From JAPLYB01 sp964481435 (GTDB lineage: Archaea > Nanobdellota > Nanobdellia > Pacearchaeales > UBA284): a stretch of 64,000 nt of DNA. Both the position numbers and the translations under genes were made by a program. Below, piece after piece: positions 7,971 to 15,696 of the stretch (positions within the stretch are counted from its first letter, which is position 1; every line of letters starts with the position of its first letter). The stretch covers positions 1 to 64,000 of the forward strand of contig CAYZTH010000001.1 in the NCBI GenBank assembly GCA_964481435.1, written 5' to 3'. The notes under the pieces are model-generated. The model was given only the letters and a program-made list of their open reading frames with translations. It was not told the origin of the DNA and ran no database searches.

Positions 7971-8393
7971 ATGGCAAACGAAATTATCATTGATGCGCAG
8001 GGTGCAGTAGTAGGCCGGCTTGCTAGTTTTGCAGCAAAGAAAGCACTGCAAGGAAACAAGATCATAGTTGTTAATGCAGAAAAAGCAAGGATTATCGGAA
8101 GAAAGAGCGTTATCCTAGATGATTATATTAAAAAAAGAGCTCTTGGAAAAGGTGTTCAAAAAGGTCCCCACTTTCCTTATAGGTCGGACATGATCCTAAG
8201 AAGAATGATTCGAGGTATGTTGCCATGGAAGAGAACAACGGGCAGAGAGAAGTTCAGAGAGATAAAATGTTTTATAAGCATCCCAGTCGAATATCAGAAT
8301 AAGATGAAAGATGCAGTAAAGTTTGAGATAAAAAATGCTTTAAACTATCTTACGCTTGAAGAGCTATCAAAATTAATAAGATATAACGGGTAA
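7971..8393 (+). CDS. rpl13: Large-subunit ribosomal protein L13
   Basis: 140 aa. Identified by IIIDAQGAVVGRLASFAAK at the start, the VVNAEKARIIGRK segment and the central HFPYRSDMILRRMIRGMLPW motif. It follows L18e after 22 nt. Unlike the usual tight packing, 111 nt separate it from S9, and that gap holds a separate promoter and hairpin (see 8416-8479). Confidence 0.97.
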   Translation: MANEIIIDAQGAVVGRLASFAAKKALQGNKIIVVNAEKARIIGRKSVILDDYIKKRALGKGVQKGPHFPYRSDMILRRMIRGMLPWKRTTGREKFREIKCFISIPVEYQNKMKDAVKFEIKNALNYLTLEELSKLIRYNG

Positions 8394-8415
8394 AGGTATA
8401 ATTAAATAAAATCAA

Positions 8416-8479
8416 CTTTATAATAAATTAAAAACAAAATAAGGATTTTGGTGCCTAAGCACAAAGCATTGCAAAATCC
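8416..8479 (+). promoter_or_regulatory. Promoter and structured leader of rps9
   Basis: A TATA-like box (ctttataataaa, 8416-8427) would start transcription near 8446. A stem-loop occupies exactly that place: GGATTTTG at 8443-8450 pairs perfectly with CAAAATCC at 8472-8479, with an inner GTGC-ctaa-GCAC hairpin at 8451-8462 and a 9-nt one-sided bulge. The rps9 ATG follows 25 nt later. Such a leader could bind a ribosomal protein for feedback control; this role is inference. Confidence 0.5.
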
Positions 8480-8504
8480 AGTTACATAAAAACAATATAT
8501 TAAC

Positions 8505-8948
8505 ATGTCAAAAAAAACATCAAAGTTCATAGATAAAAAACAGAAGATTATCACCCTCTCCGGAAAAAGAAAAACCGCGATTGCTAAGGCAACAATTCAG
8601 GAAGGCGATGGAAAAATAACCATAAACAAAAAACTTATCACCTCCTTTAATTCATTTCAACAGCTTTCATTGAGAGAGCCCTTGGTTCTTGCCGAAGAAA
8701 TTCTCGGAGATTCCTTGAAATCAGTCAAAATAGAGGTAATTGTTCATGGCGGCGGTTCTGAGAGTCAGATTGAGGCAGCAAGATTAGCTTTGGCTAGAGC
8801 CTTAGTCGCATGGTTCAAGGAAGCCAGTCTGAAAAACAAGTTCTTGAAATATGATAGGATGTTGCTTGTTGCAGATACTCGAAGAAAAGAGATGCGAAAG
8901 CCAAACGATTCCAAAGCACGAGCAGCTAGACAGAAATCATATAGGTAA
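8505..8948 (+). CDS. rps9: Small-subunit ribosomal protein S9
   Basis: 147 aa. Identified by LSGKRKTAIAKATI at the start, the VHGGGSESQIEAARLALARAL core and the basic C terminus RRKEMRKPNDSKARAARQKS that reaches the P-site tRNA. RpoN and RpoK, which follow S9 in many archaea, are absent here; RpoN lies 4.8 kb away at 13758. Confidence 0.97.
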   Translation: MSKKTSKFIDKKQKIITLSGKRKTAIAKATIQEGDGKITINKKLITSFNSFQQLSLREPLVLAEEILGDSLKSVKIEVIVHGGGSESQIEAARLALARALVAWFKEASLKNKFLKYDRMLLVADTRRKEMRKPNDSKARAARQKSYR

Positions 8949-8994
8949 GATTCTTTTGAGTTAAATTTATATTTCTCAATTATCTTTATTTTCT

Positions 8995-9333
8995 ATGAAA
9001 CCAAGGATAATTCATTCTTCAGATGTAAATGAAAAAGATTTAGGAAGAAAGAAGGTCAGAGATATTATCAACCAAAAAGACTGGCCATTCAGTATAGCGA
9101 TTGTCAAGAAAACAGATAAGACAAAAATAGGATATGATAAAGAAAGCAACCTTGTTTACTATGTCCTTAAAGGAAAGGGTACAAGCATAATTAATGGGCA
9201 TAAATATAATGTCAAAGAAGGAGATTTTATTATTTCTCCAAAAGGAACAAAATACAAGAATTCTAAAGGCCTGACCTTGTTAGCAATTTCTTATCCAAGA
9301 TTTGACCGAAAGAAAAGAGTATATGTAGATTAA
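8995..9333 (+). CDS. Small single-domain cupin protein
   Basis: 112 aa. The cupin barrel is shown by YYVLKGKGTSIINGHKYNV (motif with G-x-G) followed by EGDFIISPKGTKYKN. The first motif lacks the usual H-x-H, so metal binding is doubtful. It may bind a small sugar or act as an isomerase; no function can be fixed. It is convergent with a second small cupin gene whose stop is 46 nt away. Confidence 0.75.
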   Translation: MKPRIIHSSDVNEKDLGRKKVRDIINQKDWPFSIAIVKKTDKTKIGYDKESNLVYYVLKGKGTSIINGHKYNVKEGDFIISPKGTKYKNSKGLTLLAISYPRFDRKKRVYVD

Positions 9334-9378
9334 TCAAGAACCTTTGTTTCATCAAACTTGGGATCAAATGCGGGTACG

Positions 9379-9666
9379 TTAACTATGATGGCCTTGAAAT
9401 TCATACTCCGTATTTTCAGATATGAAAACAACATCTCCTTTTTCAGCGACTATATCCCTATCTCCGTTTTTAATCTTCATCTTTCCTTTTAAAAGGTAAT
9501 AGACTCGGTCGTTGTTCTTGCCCCGGGTTATTTCATGATGTTTCTTAGCATGCCCCTCAACCAAGCTTACATTCGGGGACAATTCTTTTGTCAGGAGATT
9601 ATATACAGAATAATTTTTGGCGACCTGTCTTTTTATTGCCTCTTTATTCTTGATTAATTTTATCAT
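9379..9666 (-). CDS. Small single-domain cupin protein
   Basis: 95 aa. Cupin motifs: LVEGHAKKHHEITRGKNNDR then VYYLLKGKMKIKNGDRDIVAEKGDVVFISENTEYEF. The first motif keeps His-His-Glu (HHE), giving more likely metal ligands than its neighbour at 8995. The pair are different enough that recent duplication is unlikely. Substrate unknown. Confidence 0.75.
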   Translation of the reverse strand: MIKLIKNKEAIKRQVAKNYSVYNLLTKELSPNVSLVEGHAKKHHEITRGKNNDRVYYLLKGKMKIKNGDRDIVAEKGDVVFISENTEYEFQGHHS

Positions 9667-9695
9667 CTGTCAAAAGAAGATTTAAACTTATAAAT

Positions 9696-10919
9696 TTATT
9701 CATATCTCAGTGCATCAACTGGCTTTAGTTTAGATGCCTGAAGGGCCGGTAAGGCTCCTGAAGCGCATCCTACGCCGAATGAGAACACTAAGGCCCCAAC
9801 AATGAGATACCAGGGGAAGTAAGCTTTCAAGAGATTAGTTCCCAGTGCCTGTCCTGCGAAGAATGAAGCACCTAGACCGAGTAAAACTCCTAGAACGACC
9901 CCAATTACTCCTCCAATTAGGCCAAGTACGCCCGATTCAATCAAAAATAAAGTCAAAATATTTGCGTTTCTGGCACCGACCGCTTTCATAATTCCTATCT
10001 CCCTAGTCCTCTCTAAAACCGCAGTATACATGGTATTCATTATACCAATCCCTCCGACAACCAAAGAGATAGCGGCAATGCCAATGAAAACGGCCTGAAT
10101 AATCCCAAATATGCTATTGAAGCTCTGCAATAACTGTTCAGAAGTCTGGACTCTGAAATCCTCTTCACCTTCTTTTAATCCTCGGTCTTTTCTTAATCTT
10201 GTTTTGATTTCTTCGGCGACTTTGTTGACATCTTCCCCCTCTTTTATTTGAATAGTGAGCATATCATATTGGTTGTTTATTCCCAATATCTCTTGAGCAG
10301 TTTCCAAGGGCAAAATGACTGTGCCATCGTCATAGGGATTTCCTATTTTTTCCAGAATTCCGACAATAATTACCTCGGTTTGATTCTTCCCAATCTTTAT
10401 TTTATCTCCAACTTTAAGCGGTCTTTTAAAATCTTTTAAATTTGCAAGCCCCACACCAATAACGGCCTTGTATTTATCGCCCTGCTTTAAATTTCTTCCA
10501 ACAGCTATTTTATAGTTTTGCGCTTCATCTATTAGGTCTTGAGTTTCAAAAGAAAAACCAGTGACATACTGATATGTCAAGACATCACCATTTTTCACTT
10601 GATCGATTTTGAAAATAGCGCCTCCCACTCTTTTAACCCCATTAACGCCTTGAATAATTTTTATATCATGATCCGTCAGTTTAGAAGTTCCAGAACTTGT
10701 TCCAGGAGCTCCCATCGCAACAGCCCCTGGCTGGATGAATATTTTATCCTTTCCAAGCTGCGAGAACTGTTGGGTTACAGCGACCTGCAATCCCTGCCCA
10801 ATTGATATAAGGGCAACAACGGCGGCAATTCCTATGAATATACCGAGCATGGTGAGCCAGCTCCTCATTCTCCTCCTTTTTATATTCTTAAATCCTAATT
10901 TGAAATAATCTAGAATCAT
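9696..10919 (-). CDS. MacB/FtsX-type ABC transporter permease
   Basis: 407 aa. N-terminal helix with RRRMRSWLTMLGIFIGIAAVVALISIG, the start of MacB_PCD, followed by a ~220-residue extracellular domain, then three C-terminal membrane helices with the FtsX motif TMYTAVLERTREIGIMKAVGA (about 295-315). These permeases work by mechanotransmission to move or release lipoproteins, peptides or surface proteins. Its stop-proximal neighbour at 10921 is only 1 nt upstream, so the CARDB protein and permease are co-transcribed. Confidence 0.92.
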   Translation of the reverse strand: MILDYFKLGFKNIKRRRMRSWLTMLGIFIGIAAVVALISIGQGLQVAVTQQFSQLGKDKIFIQPGAVAMGAPGTSSGTSKLTDHDIKIIQGVNGVKRVGGAIFKIDQVKNGDVLTYQYVTGFSFETQDLIDEAQNYKIAVGRNLKQGDKYKAVIGVGLANLKDFKRPLKVGDKIKIGKNQTEVIIVGILEKIGNPYDDGTVILPLETAQEILGINNQYDMLTIQIKEGEDVNKVAEEIKTRLRKDRGLKEGEEDFRVQTSEQLLQSFNSIFGIIQAVFIGIAAISLVVGGIGIMNTMYTAVLERTREIGIMKAVGARNANILTLFLIESGVLGLIGGVIGVVLGVLLGLGASFFAGQALGTNLLKAYFPWYLIVGALVFSFGVGCASGALPALQASKLKPVDALRYE

Positions 10920-10920
10920 T

Positions 10921-12114
10921 TTATCCTTGTTGTAGCAACTTTTTCTTCTTATTTTTTCTTCTCACTATGAAGAAAACAATAACTGCAATTATAACAAGGA
11001 TAATTATCACCCAGAGCCAAGGGAACGTTGGAATCAGACCGAGTCTTTGGGCTTCCTGAACGCTATGCGCTTGGACATTTAGGGTCTTAACTTCGGAATA
11101 TTTTTTATTATTTGAATCTCTGTACTCTAAGCTGACTTGGATAAAGGTATTTTTTTGTTTTGGGACAATTGTGAACTCAATAGAGCCATAATCATCTGAT
11201 TCGATGGTCCCGATATAGCCTGAATTTGACGTCTCTATAGTATACTCTCCGGGCAAGAGTTTTGCCTCAACAAAACTGACTTTTCCAAGCCCCTTATTTA
11301 GAACCTTGATATCGAGTTTGCTCGGCATGTTCATTATTAGAGTATCTTTGTCAACTGCAATGTCCAGGATTGGTTTTTCATAAATCTCAATTGATACAAA
11401 ATCCTGCCTGCTGTACTCTTTTCCGAAAGTGTCAAAATAAGTTATCTGAACTGGAACTTTGTATACGCTGATTGTGGCACTTGATAAGGCAATCAAATTG
11501 AATTGCACATTCTGCGTGTCTCTATTGCTTAAAGAAGTAATTGCTTGTTCTGTAACGCTTTCTGGAGCAAAAGGCGAGTTGCTAAGGTCCAGTCTAACAG
11601 TTATCTCTCGTATTTCAGATCCGGCATTATTTTGTAGGGTCATTATTAGATTTATTCTTTCACCCGGGGCAACACTGCCGGGGTTGCTCTTGACATCGCT
11701 GATTTCTAGATAAACTTGGTTAGGGGCAATTTGAATATCAAAATCTTCAGAATATGAATTTCCATTTATTTTATAGTCGAGGGTGATTTCTTCTTTTCCA
11801 GCTTCTGCATCATCTTGAACATAAACATTATAACTTAGTGTTTTGGTCTCTCCTGCTTGCAAAGAGATAGTCTTTTCAGCAGCAGATCTAAGATCTAAGG
11901 GGTCGTTCACATCCAAGGTGAATTTGATATCGGTAAGATTCGTGTTTCCGTTATTAGAAACATAAAAATTTAGGGTGACTTGTTCACCAGAATGAATTGG
12001 AAAAGGATTTTGAGCGAAAGTGATATCTAGGGGAGTTGCCGAGGTAAATCCCAGAGCCAAGATACTGAATAAGGCAAATAAAAATACTGAAATTATTAAT
12101 GTTTTGTTTTTCAT
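10921..12114 (-). CDS. Surface protein with CARDB/COG1361 domains and C-terminal membrane anchor
   Basis: 397 aa. A signal peptide (about 1-25) is followed by repeated ~100-residue beta domains of the CARDB/COG1361 type, with phrases such as EQVTLNFYVSNNGNTNLTDI and ERINLIMTLQNNAGSEIREI. A single membrane helix (about 365-388) precedes a short basic RRKNKKKK tail inside the cell. It sits directly before the FtsX permease and after the ATPase gene, so it is probably the outside partner of this exporter. A TATA-like cttttaaagg lies at 12146-12155. Confidence 0.85.
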   Translation of the reverse strand: MKNKTLIISVFLFALFSILALGFTSATPLDITFAQNPFPIHSGEQVTLNFYVSNNGNTNLTDIKFTLDVNDPLDLRSAAEKTISLQAGETKTLSYNVYVQDDAEAGKEEITLDYKINGNSYSEDFDIQIAPNQVYLEISDVKSNPGSVAPGERINLIMTLQNNAGSEIREITVRLDLSNSPFAPESVTEQAITSLSNRDTQNVQFNLIALSSATISVYKVPVQITYFDTFGKEYSRQDFVSIEIYEKPILDIAVDKDTLIMNMPSKLDIKVLNKGLGKVSFVEAKLLPGEYTIETSNSGYIGTIESDDYGSIEFTIVPKQKNTFIQVSLEYRDSNNKKYSEVKTLNVQAHSVQEAQRLGLIPTFPWLWVIIILVIIAVIVFFIVRRKNKKKKLLQQG

Positions 12115-12170
12115 TTTTGTAACTATTATATAATGACTTTCTTATCTTTTAAAGGTTTCTGTTGTGGCTA

Positions 12171-12233
12171 GCTGCGCCTGTACCCCTTATAAGCAGCCCC
12201 CGGACAAATGTCCGCAGTAATTACTGTCGCAGC
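12171..12233. other. Dense inverted-repeat cluster between ABC ATPase and CARDB genes
   Basis: 63 bp that would fold as a closed structure: GCTGCG (12171-12176) pairs with CGCAGC (12228-12233). Inside are two perfect hairpins, CGGACAAATGTCCG (12201-12214) and the palindrome CAGTAATTACTG (12215-12226). On the plus strand it is followed by six T. The segment is much richer in GC than its surroundings. No coding frame fits it. It may be a small RNA, a terminator or a mobile-element trace. Confidence 0.45.
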
Positions 12234-12256
12234 AGTTTTTTCTAGTTTATTGAGCG

Positions 12257-12928
12257 TCATTTTATTTTTCCATCAACGATATGGATAATCTTCTTTGCGT
12301 GCTTTGCTACATGCATATCATGGGTGACCATAATAATGGTTTTTCCTTTTTTATTTAAATCCTTTAGCAGATTGATTATATCTTCACCAGTATGGCTATC
12401 TAAGTTTCCCGTAGGTTCGTCTGCCAAGATGACATCTGGATCATTAGCTAGTGCTCGGGCAATAGCGACTCTTTGCTGCTGTCCGCCAGAAAGTTCTCCG
12501 GGCTTGTGATCCACCCTATCACCCAAGCCCATTTGGGTCAAGAGTTCAACAGCTCTCTTTTCTCTTTGTTCTGCAGAAGTATCCTGGAACATCATGGGCA
12601 GCATCACATTTTCTTTAGCATTTAGTGTTCCTATTAAATTGAATTGTTGGAATATGAAACCAATCTTCTTTCCACGAATCTGAGCTAAATCAGATTCAGA
12701 AAGATGTGCAATATTCCTGTGCTCTAAAAAGATATCTCCTTCGTTTGGAATATCCAATACTCCAACAAGGTTCATCAGGGTTGATTTTCCCGAACCAGAT
12801 GGCCCCATTATTGCGATGAAGTCCCCTTTATTTATGTTTAAAGATGCATGGCAGACTGCGCTGACTTTTTCTTCTCCAAGTTTATAAGTTTTGCAGACAT
12901 TATTCAATGTCAATATTTTTTCGGTCAT
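12257..12928 (-). CDS. ABC transporter ATP-binding protein (MacB/LolD type)
   Basis: 223 aa. Walker A GPSGSGKSTL (about 43-52), Q-loop FIFQQFNLI, signature LSGGQQQRVAIARAL, Walker B DVILADEPTGNLDS and the H-loop THD. The DEPTGNLDS sequence is typical of the LolD/MacB subfamily. Works with the permease at 9696 and the CARDB protein at 10921 on the same strand. Confidence 0.96.
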   Translation of the reverse strand: MTEKILTLNNVCKTYKLGEEKVSAVCHASLNINKGDFIAIMGPSGSGKSTLMNLVGVLDIPNEGDIFLEHRNIAHLSESDLAQIRGKKIGFIFQQFNLIGTLNAKENVMLPMMFQDTSAEQREKRAVELLTQMGLGDRVDHKPGELSGGQQQRVAIARALANDPDVILADEPTGNLDSHTGEDIINLLKDLNKKGKTIIMVTHDMHVAKHAKKIIHIVDGKIK

Positions 12929-13060
12929 TTTTATTAATTCTCTTGTTATTAAACGAATCTTTAATTAAACTTTATCCCAGAACAAGGCTCTGAGGTACCA
13001 ACACCTCTTTTATTTTAAGATTCCTCCTTTAAAAAACTTATCTATTCTAATCTTCTTGGT

Positions 13061-13660
13061 TTATTGTGTAGAATGGTCAATTAATATATCAAATTGCTGT
13101 TCTTTGTCAAGGGTTATGCAGCAAGCACATCCCTTATCATCAAAACTATTGCAATAAAAGTCATTGTTTTCCTTTGAATCCTTGGCAAAAATACTATATG
13201 TGCCCGGTTCTAGGATGATTTTATAGTATCCATTAATATCGTCTGCATTTGAAACAGCCATCTTGATTGGCCCAATGACTGGCCTATAGTAATTATTAAT
13301 GACTTGATTGATATTTGTTTTTGGGAAAACAGCTATTTGTGTGATAATTCTGCTTTTAGTGCACATGCTTATATTAACCGGGGGCATGCAATTTCCTTCT
13401 TTCATATCAACATAGCCCTGGAGCAGGTACTGTATCTGGTCTGTTTTTTTGCAACAAACGCCCATCCCGCAGCCAAGGTCGACTTCAGCATAACCTGCCG
13501 AGCAGGAATCATGGCAGGAGTAGTTATTCAGTATGCAGGGGCTTTCTTCATTTATTTTCTTTAAAGAATTATTTGTAAAAGCAAATATAAGGATTATAAT
13601 TGCGATAACTATCAAGAAAACAACTCCTGCCCAAATCCAAGACTTCTTTTTGTTATCCAT
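13061..13660 (-). CDS. Membrane-anchored, Cys-rich secreted protein
   Basis: 199 aa. A positively charged start (MDNKKKSW) and one membrane helix (about 9-28) precede an extracellular part with many cysteines: CILNNYSCHDSCSAGY, DLGCGMGVCCKK and a C-terminal KGCACC. The cysteines probably form disulfides or bind metal. The middle (YRPVIGPIKMAVSNADDING...YYKIILEPGTYSIFAKDS) reads like a beta-sandwich. I do not recognise the family. Confidence 0.7.
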   Translation of the reverse strand: MDNKKKSWIWAGVVFLIVIAIIILIFAFTNNSLKKINEESPCILNNYSCHDSCSAGYAEVDLGCGMGVCCKKTDQIQYLLQGYVDMKEGNCMPPVNISMCTKSRIITQIAVFPKTNINQVINNYYRPVIGPIKMAVSNADDINGYYKIILEPGTYSIFAKDSKENNDFYCNSFDDKGCACCITLDKEQQFDILIDHSTQ

Positions 13661-13757
13661 TTTTATACTCTTTTATTAATGATAAATAATCGGATTCAAA
13701 TCTTAAAAATCTTTACATTATGCAAAGGTTTAAAAACATACACTGAAAAAGATTATT

Positions 13758-13955
13758 ATGATCATACCAATTCGTTGTCTATCCTGCGGTAAGCCAATAG
13801 CTCACCTCTGGGAAAAATACAAAGCAAAAGTAGCTAAGGGAGAAGATCCAAAGAAAGTTCTAGATGAGCTAGGTGTTCAGAGATACTGCTGCAGATCCAT
13901 ATTCCTTGGCCATGTTGACCTATTGGAGATGACAAGCAAGTTCAAGAAATTCTAG
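13758..13955 (+). CDS. rpoN: RNA polymerase subunit N (Rpo10/Rpb10)
   Basis: 65 aa. The zinc-bundle signature is complete: C7-x2-C10 at the start (IRCLSCGKPI) and C44-C45 in RYCCRSIFLGHVDL. It helps join subunits D and L in the polymerase. In most archaea it follows S9; here it stands alone between a secreted-protein gene and the 5S rRNA gene. Confidence 0.97.
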   Translation: MIIPIRCLSCGKPIAHLWEKYKAKVAKGEDPKKVLDELGVQRYCCRSIFLGHVDLLEMTSKFKKF

Positions 13956-14035
13956 ATATTATTTTTTATTTATGGTTTTGTATTTAGATTATACTCTAAG
14001 ATTTTTTTAATAATAAGTTATCAAGAAAAAAACAC

Positions 14036-14146
14036 GAAGACAACTTATATGTTTCCCAACAATAGCCAGTACAGCATATAACGCCAGGCGCTTAACTTCT
14101 GTGATCTGACGGGAACAGGTGTTTCCACCTAGCTATGGTCGTCTTC
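14036..14146 (-). rRNA. rrf: 5S ribosomal RNA
   Basis: Reads on the minus strand. The reverse complement has the 5S hallmarks: CCAUAGC near the 5' end, GGUGGAAACACCUGUUCCC, loop C with CAGAAGUUAAGC, then GCUGUACUGG and GGGAAA. The ends pair as helix I (GAAGACGAC with GUUGUCUUC, one G-U). Length ~111 nt; ends are set from helix I and could shift by 1-2 nt. No 16S or 23S gene is near, so the 5S gene is unlinked here. It is divergent from the endonuclease gene at 14228. Confidence 0.93.
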
Positions 14147-14167
14147 ATTATCAAGTGGTTTTATTCA

Positions 14168-14206
14168 TTTTTAAACCTTACGATTTGGAATAAAAAACTT
14201 TTTAAA
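14168..14206. promoter_or_regulatory. Back-to-back TATA elements for 5S rRNA and the endonuclease gene
   Basis: Two copies of tttttaaacc lie 31 bp apart. The copy at 14168-14175, read on the minus strand, is centred 26 nt before the 5S 5' end. The copy at 14199-14206 is centred 25 nt before the ATG at 14228, which implies a leaderless endonuclease mRNA. Confidence 0.55.
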
Positions 14207-14227
14207 CCAGAGTTTTCTACTTATAGA

Positions 14228-15022
14228 ATGGGTGGGACTAAAGGCAAAGAAAAAATTGCGGAACTCTGCGGGGCAGTAATGGGTGACGGATGGATTGAGG
14301 AAAGAGAAAGGGGATTTTTTATAGCGGGAGATCCTTCAGAAGATGGAGAATATTATGACCGGCATTTCTTAAAATTGATAAATGGAGTTTTAGGAATAAA
14401 TGCAAAAACAAAAAATTTTCCATATTGGCGCGTTTATGGAATTGCGCTGTATAAAAAAGAATTAATCAGGAAATTGTTAGGTTTTGGGTTAACTAAAGGA
14501 AAAAAGGTTAAGTCTGCATACGTCCCAGAATGGATATTTAATTCAGATAAAAAAATTGCTTTCTCATTTCTTCGGGGCCTCTTTGATACAGATGGTTGTA
14601 TTTTTTGTCAGAAAGATTATACTAAATATGCCGATGAATTTAACTCAAAATATCATACTAAAATTAGGATAAGAATAGGCTGTATTTCTTCAAAACTAAT
14701 AGATCAGATATTTATTTTATGCAAAAAATATGGGTTTAAAGCAGTAAGAAGAACAGTTAAAAGAGGATTTAGTTATCATAGGAATCGTTGTGACACCCAC
14801 ATTTTAGAAATAAATGAAATTAAAAGCATCGGTAATTGGTTTGATAATCTTAAACCTTCAAACCCCAAGCATGTAACAAAATATTTAATATGGAAGAAAT
14901 TTGGTTTTTGTCCTCCAAAAACCACCCTTAAACAAAGAAAGGATATACTTAAAAATACACTCAACCCCTATAAATTATACGCGGGAGTGTCGGAGCGGTC
15001 AAACGAGAAGCGCTCAAGCTAA
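14228..15022 (+). CDS. Free-standing LAGLIDADG homing endonuclease, end overlaps tRNA-Leu
   Basis: 264 aa from the ATG at 14228. An earlier in-frame ATG at 14135 lies inside the 5S gene and is rejected; the TATA box 25 nt before 14228 also supports the later start. Two LAGLIDADG helices are visible: AELCGAVMGDGWIEE near the N terminus and FLRGLFDTDGCIF near the middle, each with the acidic metal ligand. The protein is a monomeric two-motif type that cuts long DNA sites. Its last 14 codons run through the 5' half of the tRNA-Leu(CAA) gene and stop inside its intron. It is not inside an intron or intein. Confidence 0.9.
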   Translation: MGGTKGKEKIAELCGAVMGDGWIEERERGFFIAGDPSEDGEYYDRHFLKLINGVLGINAKTKNFPYWRVYGIALYKKELIRKLLGFGLTKGKKVKSAYVPEWIFNSDKKIAFSFLRGLFDTDGCIFCQKDYTKYADEFNSKYHTKIRIRIGCISSKLIDQIFILCKKYGFKAVRRTVKRGFSYHRNRCDTHILEINEIKSIGNWFDNLKPSNPKHVTKYLIWKKFGFCPPKTTLKQRKDILKNTLNPYKLYAGVSERSNEKRSS

Positions 15023-15092
15023 GAGTTTTAAAAATTTTTACGAGAGACGCTTTGGCTTAGTGCCTGCGGAGGTTCGAATCCTCTCTCCCGCA
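14981..15092 (+). tRNA. tRNA-Leu, anticodon CAA, with a 28-nt intron
   Basis: Acceptor GCGGGAG pairs with CUCCCGC and the discriminator is A. Anticodon stem AAGCG (15008-15012) pairs with CGCUU (15048-15052). The spliced loop is CUCAAGA, so the anticodon is CAA. The intron is 15019-15046 at the canonical 37/38 site. A bulge-helix-bulge fits: bulges AG^C and AG^A, a 4-step helix CUCA/CGAG with one A-C mismatch, and an intron stem UAAGAG/UUUUUA with two G-U pairs. The variable arm and T-arm closely match tRNA-Leu(AAG) at 7376. Confidence 0.93.
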
Positions 15093-15105
15093 TTTTATTA
15101 TTAAA

Positions 15106-15696
15106 ATGAAAATCACAAAAGAACAGTTCAAGAAAATAAAGGCATTTGCAAAGAAGCATCTTTCTAAAAATGATGATTGGCACAACCTTTTTCATGTAGA
15201 GCAAACAGTAAGACTTTCCATTTTTCTTGCAAAGAAAGAAAAAGCAGATGTTGACAAATGCGCAATTATTGCCTGGCTCCATGATATTAAGAAAAGAGCC
15301 AAAGAGGATGGAAGGGATCATGCAAAAGAAGGGGCAGAAAGAGCAAGGATTTTCCTTACCAAAATAGGTCTGTACAATGAAGATATAGATGATATCTGTT
15401 ATGCAGTATATGTTCATAATAAGGGAGTTAAAAAAAAGACAAAAGAAGCCCAGATAATTTATGATGCAGATAAACTTCAAGCAATTGGCCCCTATGGCAT
15501 TTTAAGGGCGTACGGTCATTCAGTTATAAGGAAAAACAGCCAAGCACGCGCATATAGGGAATTTCAAAATGGACAAAAAATGTATATGAGGGGAATAAGC
15601 ACAAAAACCGCTAAAAGGATCGCGAGAGAAAAATTTCAACTTATGAAAAAATTCAATAAGCACTATGAAGATATTCTGAATATAGGTAAAAAATGA
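15106..15696 (+). CDS. HD-domain phosphohydrolase
   Basis: 196 aa. The HD metal site is visible: H26/H30 in DDWHNLFHVEQT, H59-D60 in AWLHDIKKR, His in RDHAKEGAER and an Asp in IIYDADKLQAIGPYGI. Proteins of this form hydrolyse phosphate esters of nucleotides or related compounds. It overlaps the NUDIX gene by 4 nt, so the two are co-translated and may both serve nucleotide clean-up (inference). Confidence 0.9.
   Translation: MKITKEQFKKIKAFAKKHLSKNDDWHNLFHVEQTVRLSIFLAKKEKADVDKCAIIAWLHDIKKRAKEDGRDHAKEGAERARIFLTKIGLYNEDIDDICYAVYVHNKGVKKKTKEAQIIYDADKLQAIGPYGILRAYGHSVIRKNSQARAYREFQNGQKMYMRGISTKTAKRIAREKFQLMKKFNKHYEDILNIGKK

Noticed and set aside
14135..14227. Longer N terminus for the first endonuclease
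   Set aside because: The upstream ATG is inside the 5S rRNA gene, and a TATA box just before 14228 supports the shorter protein.
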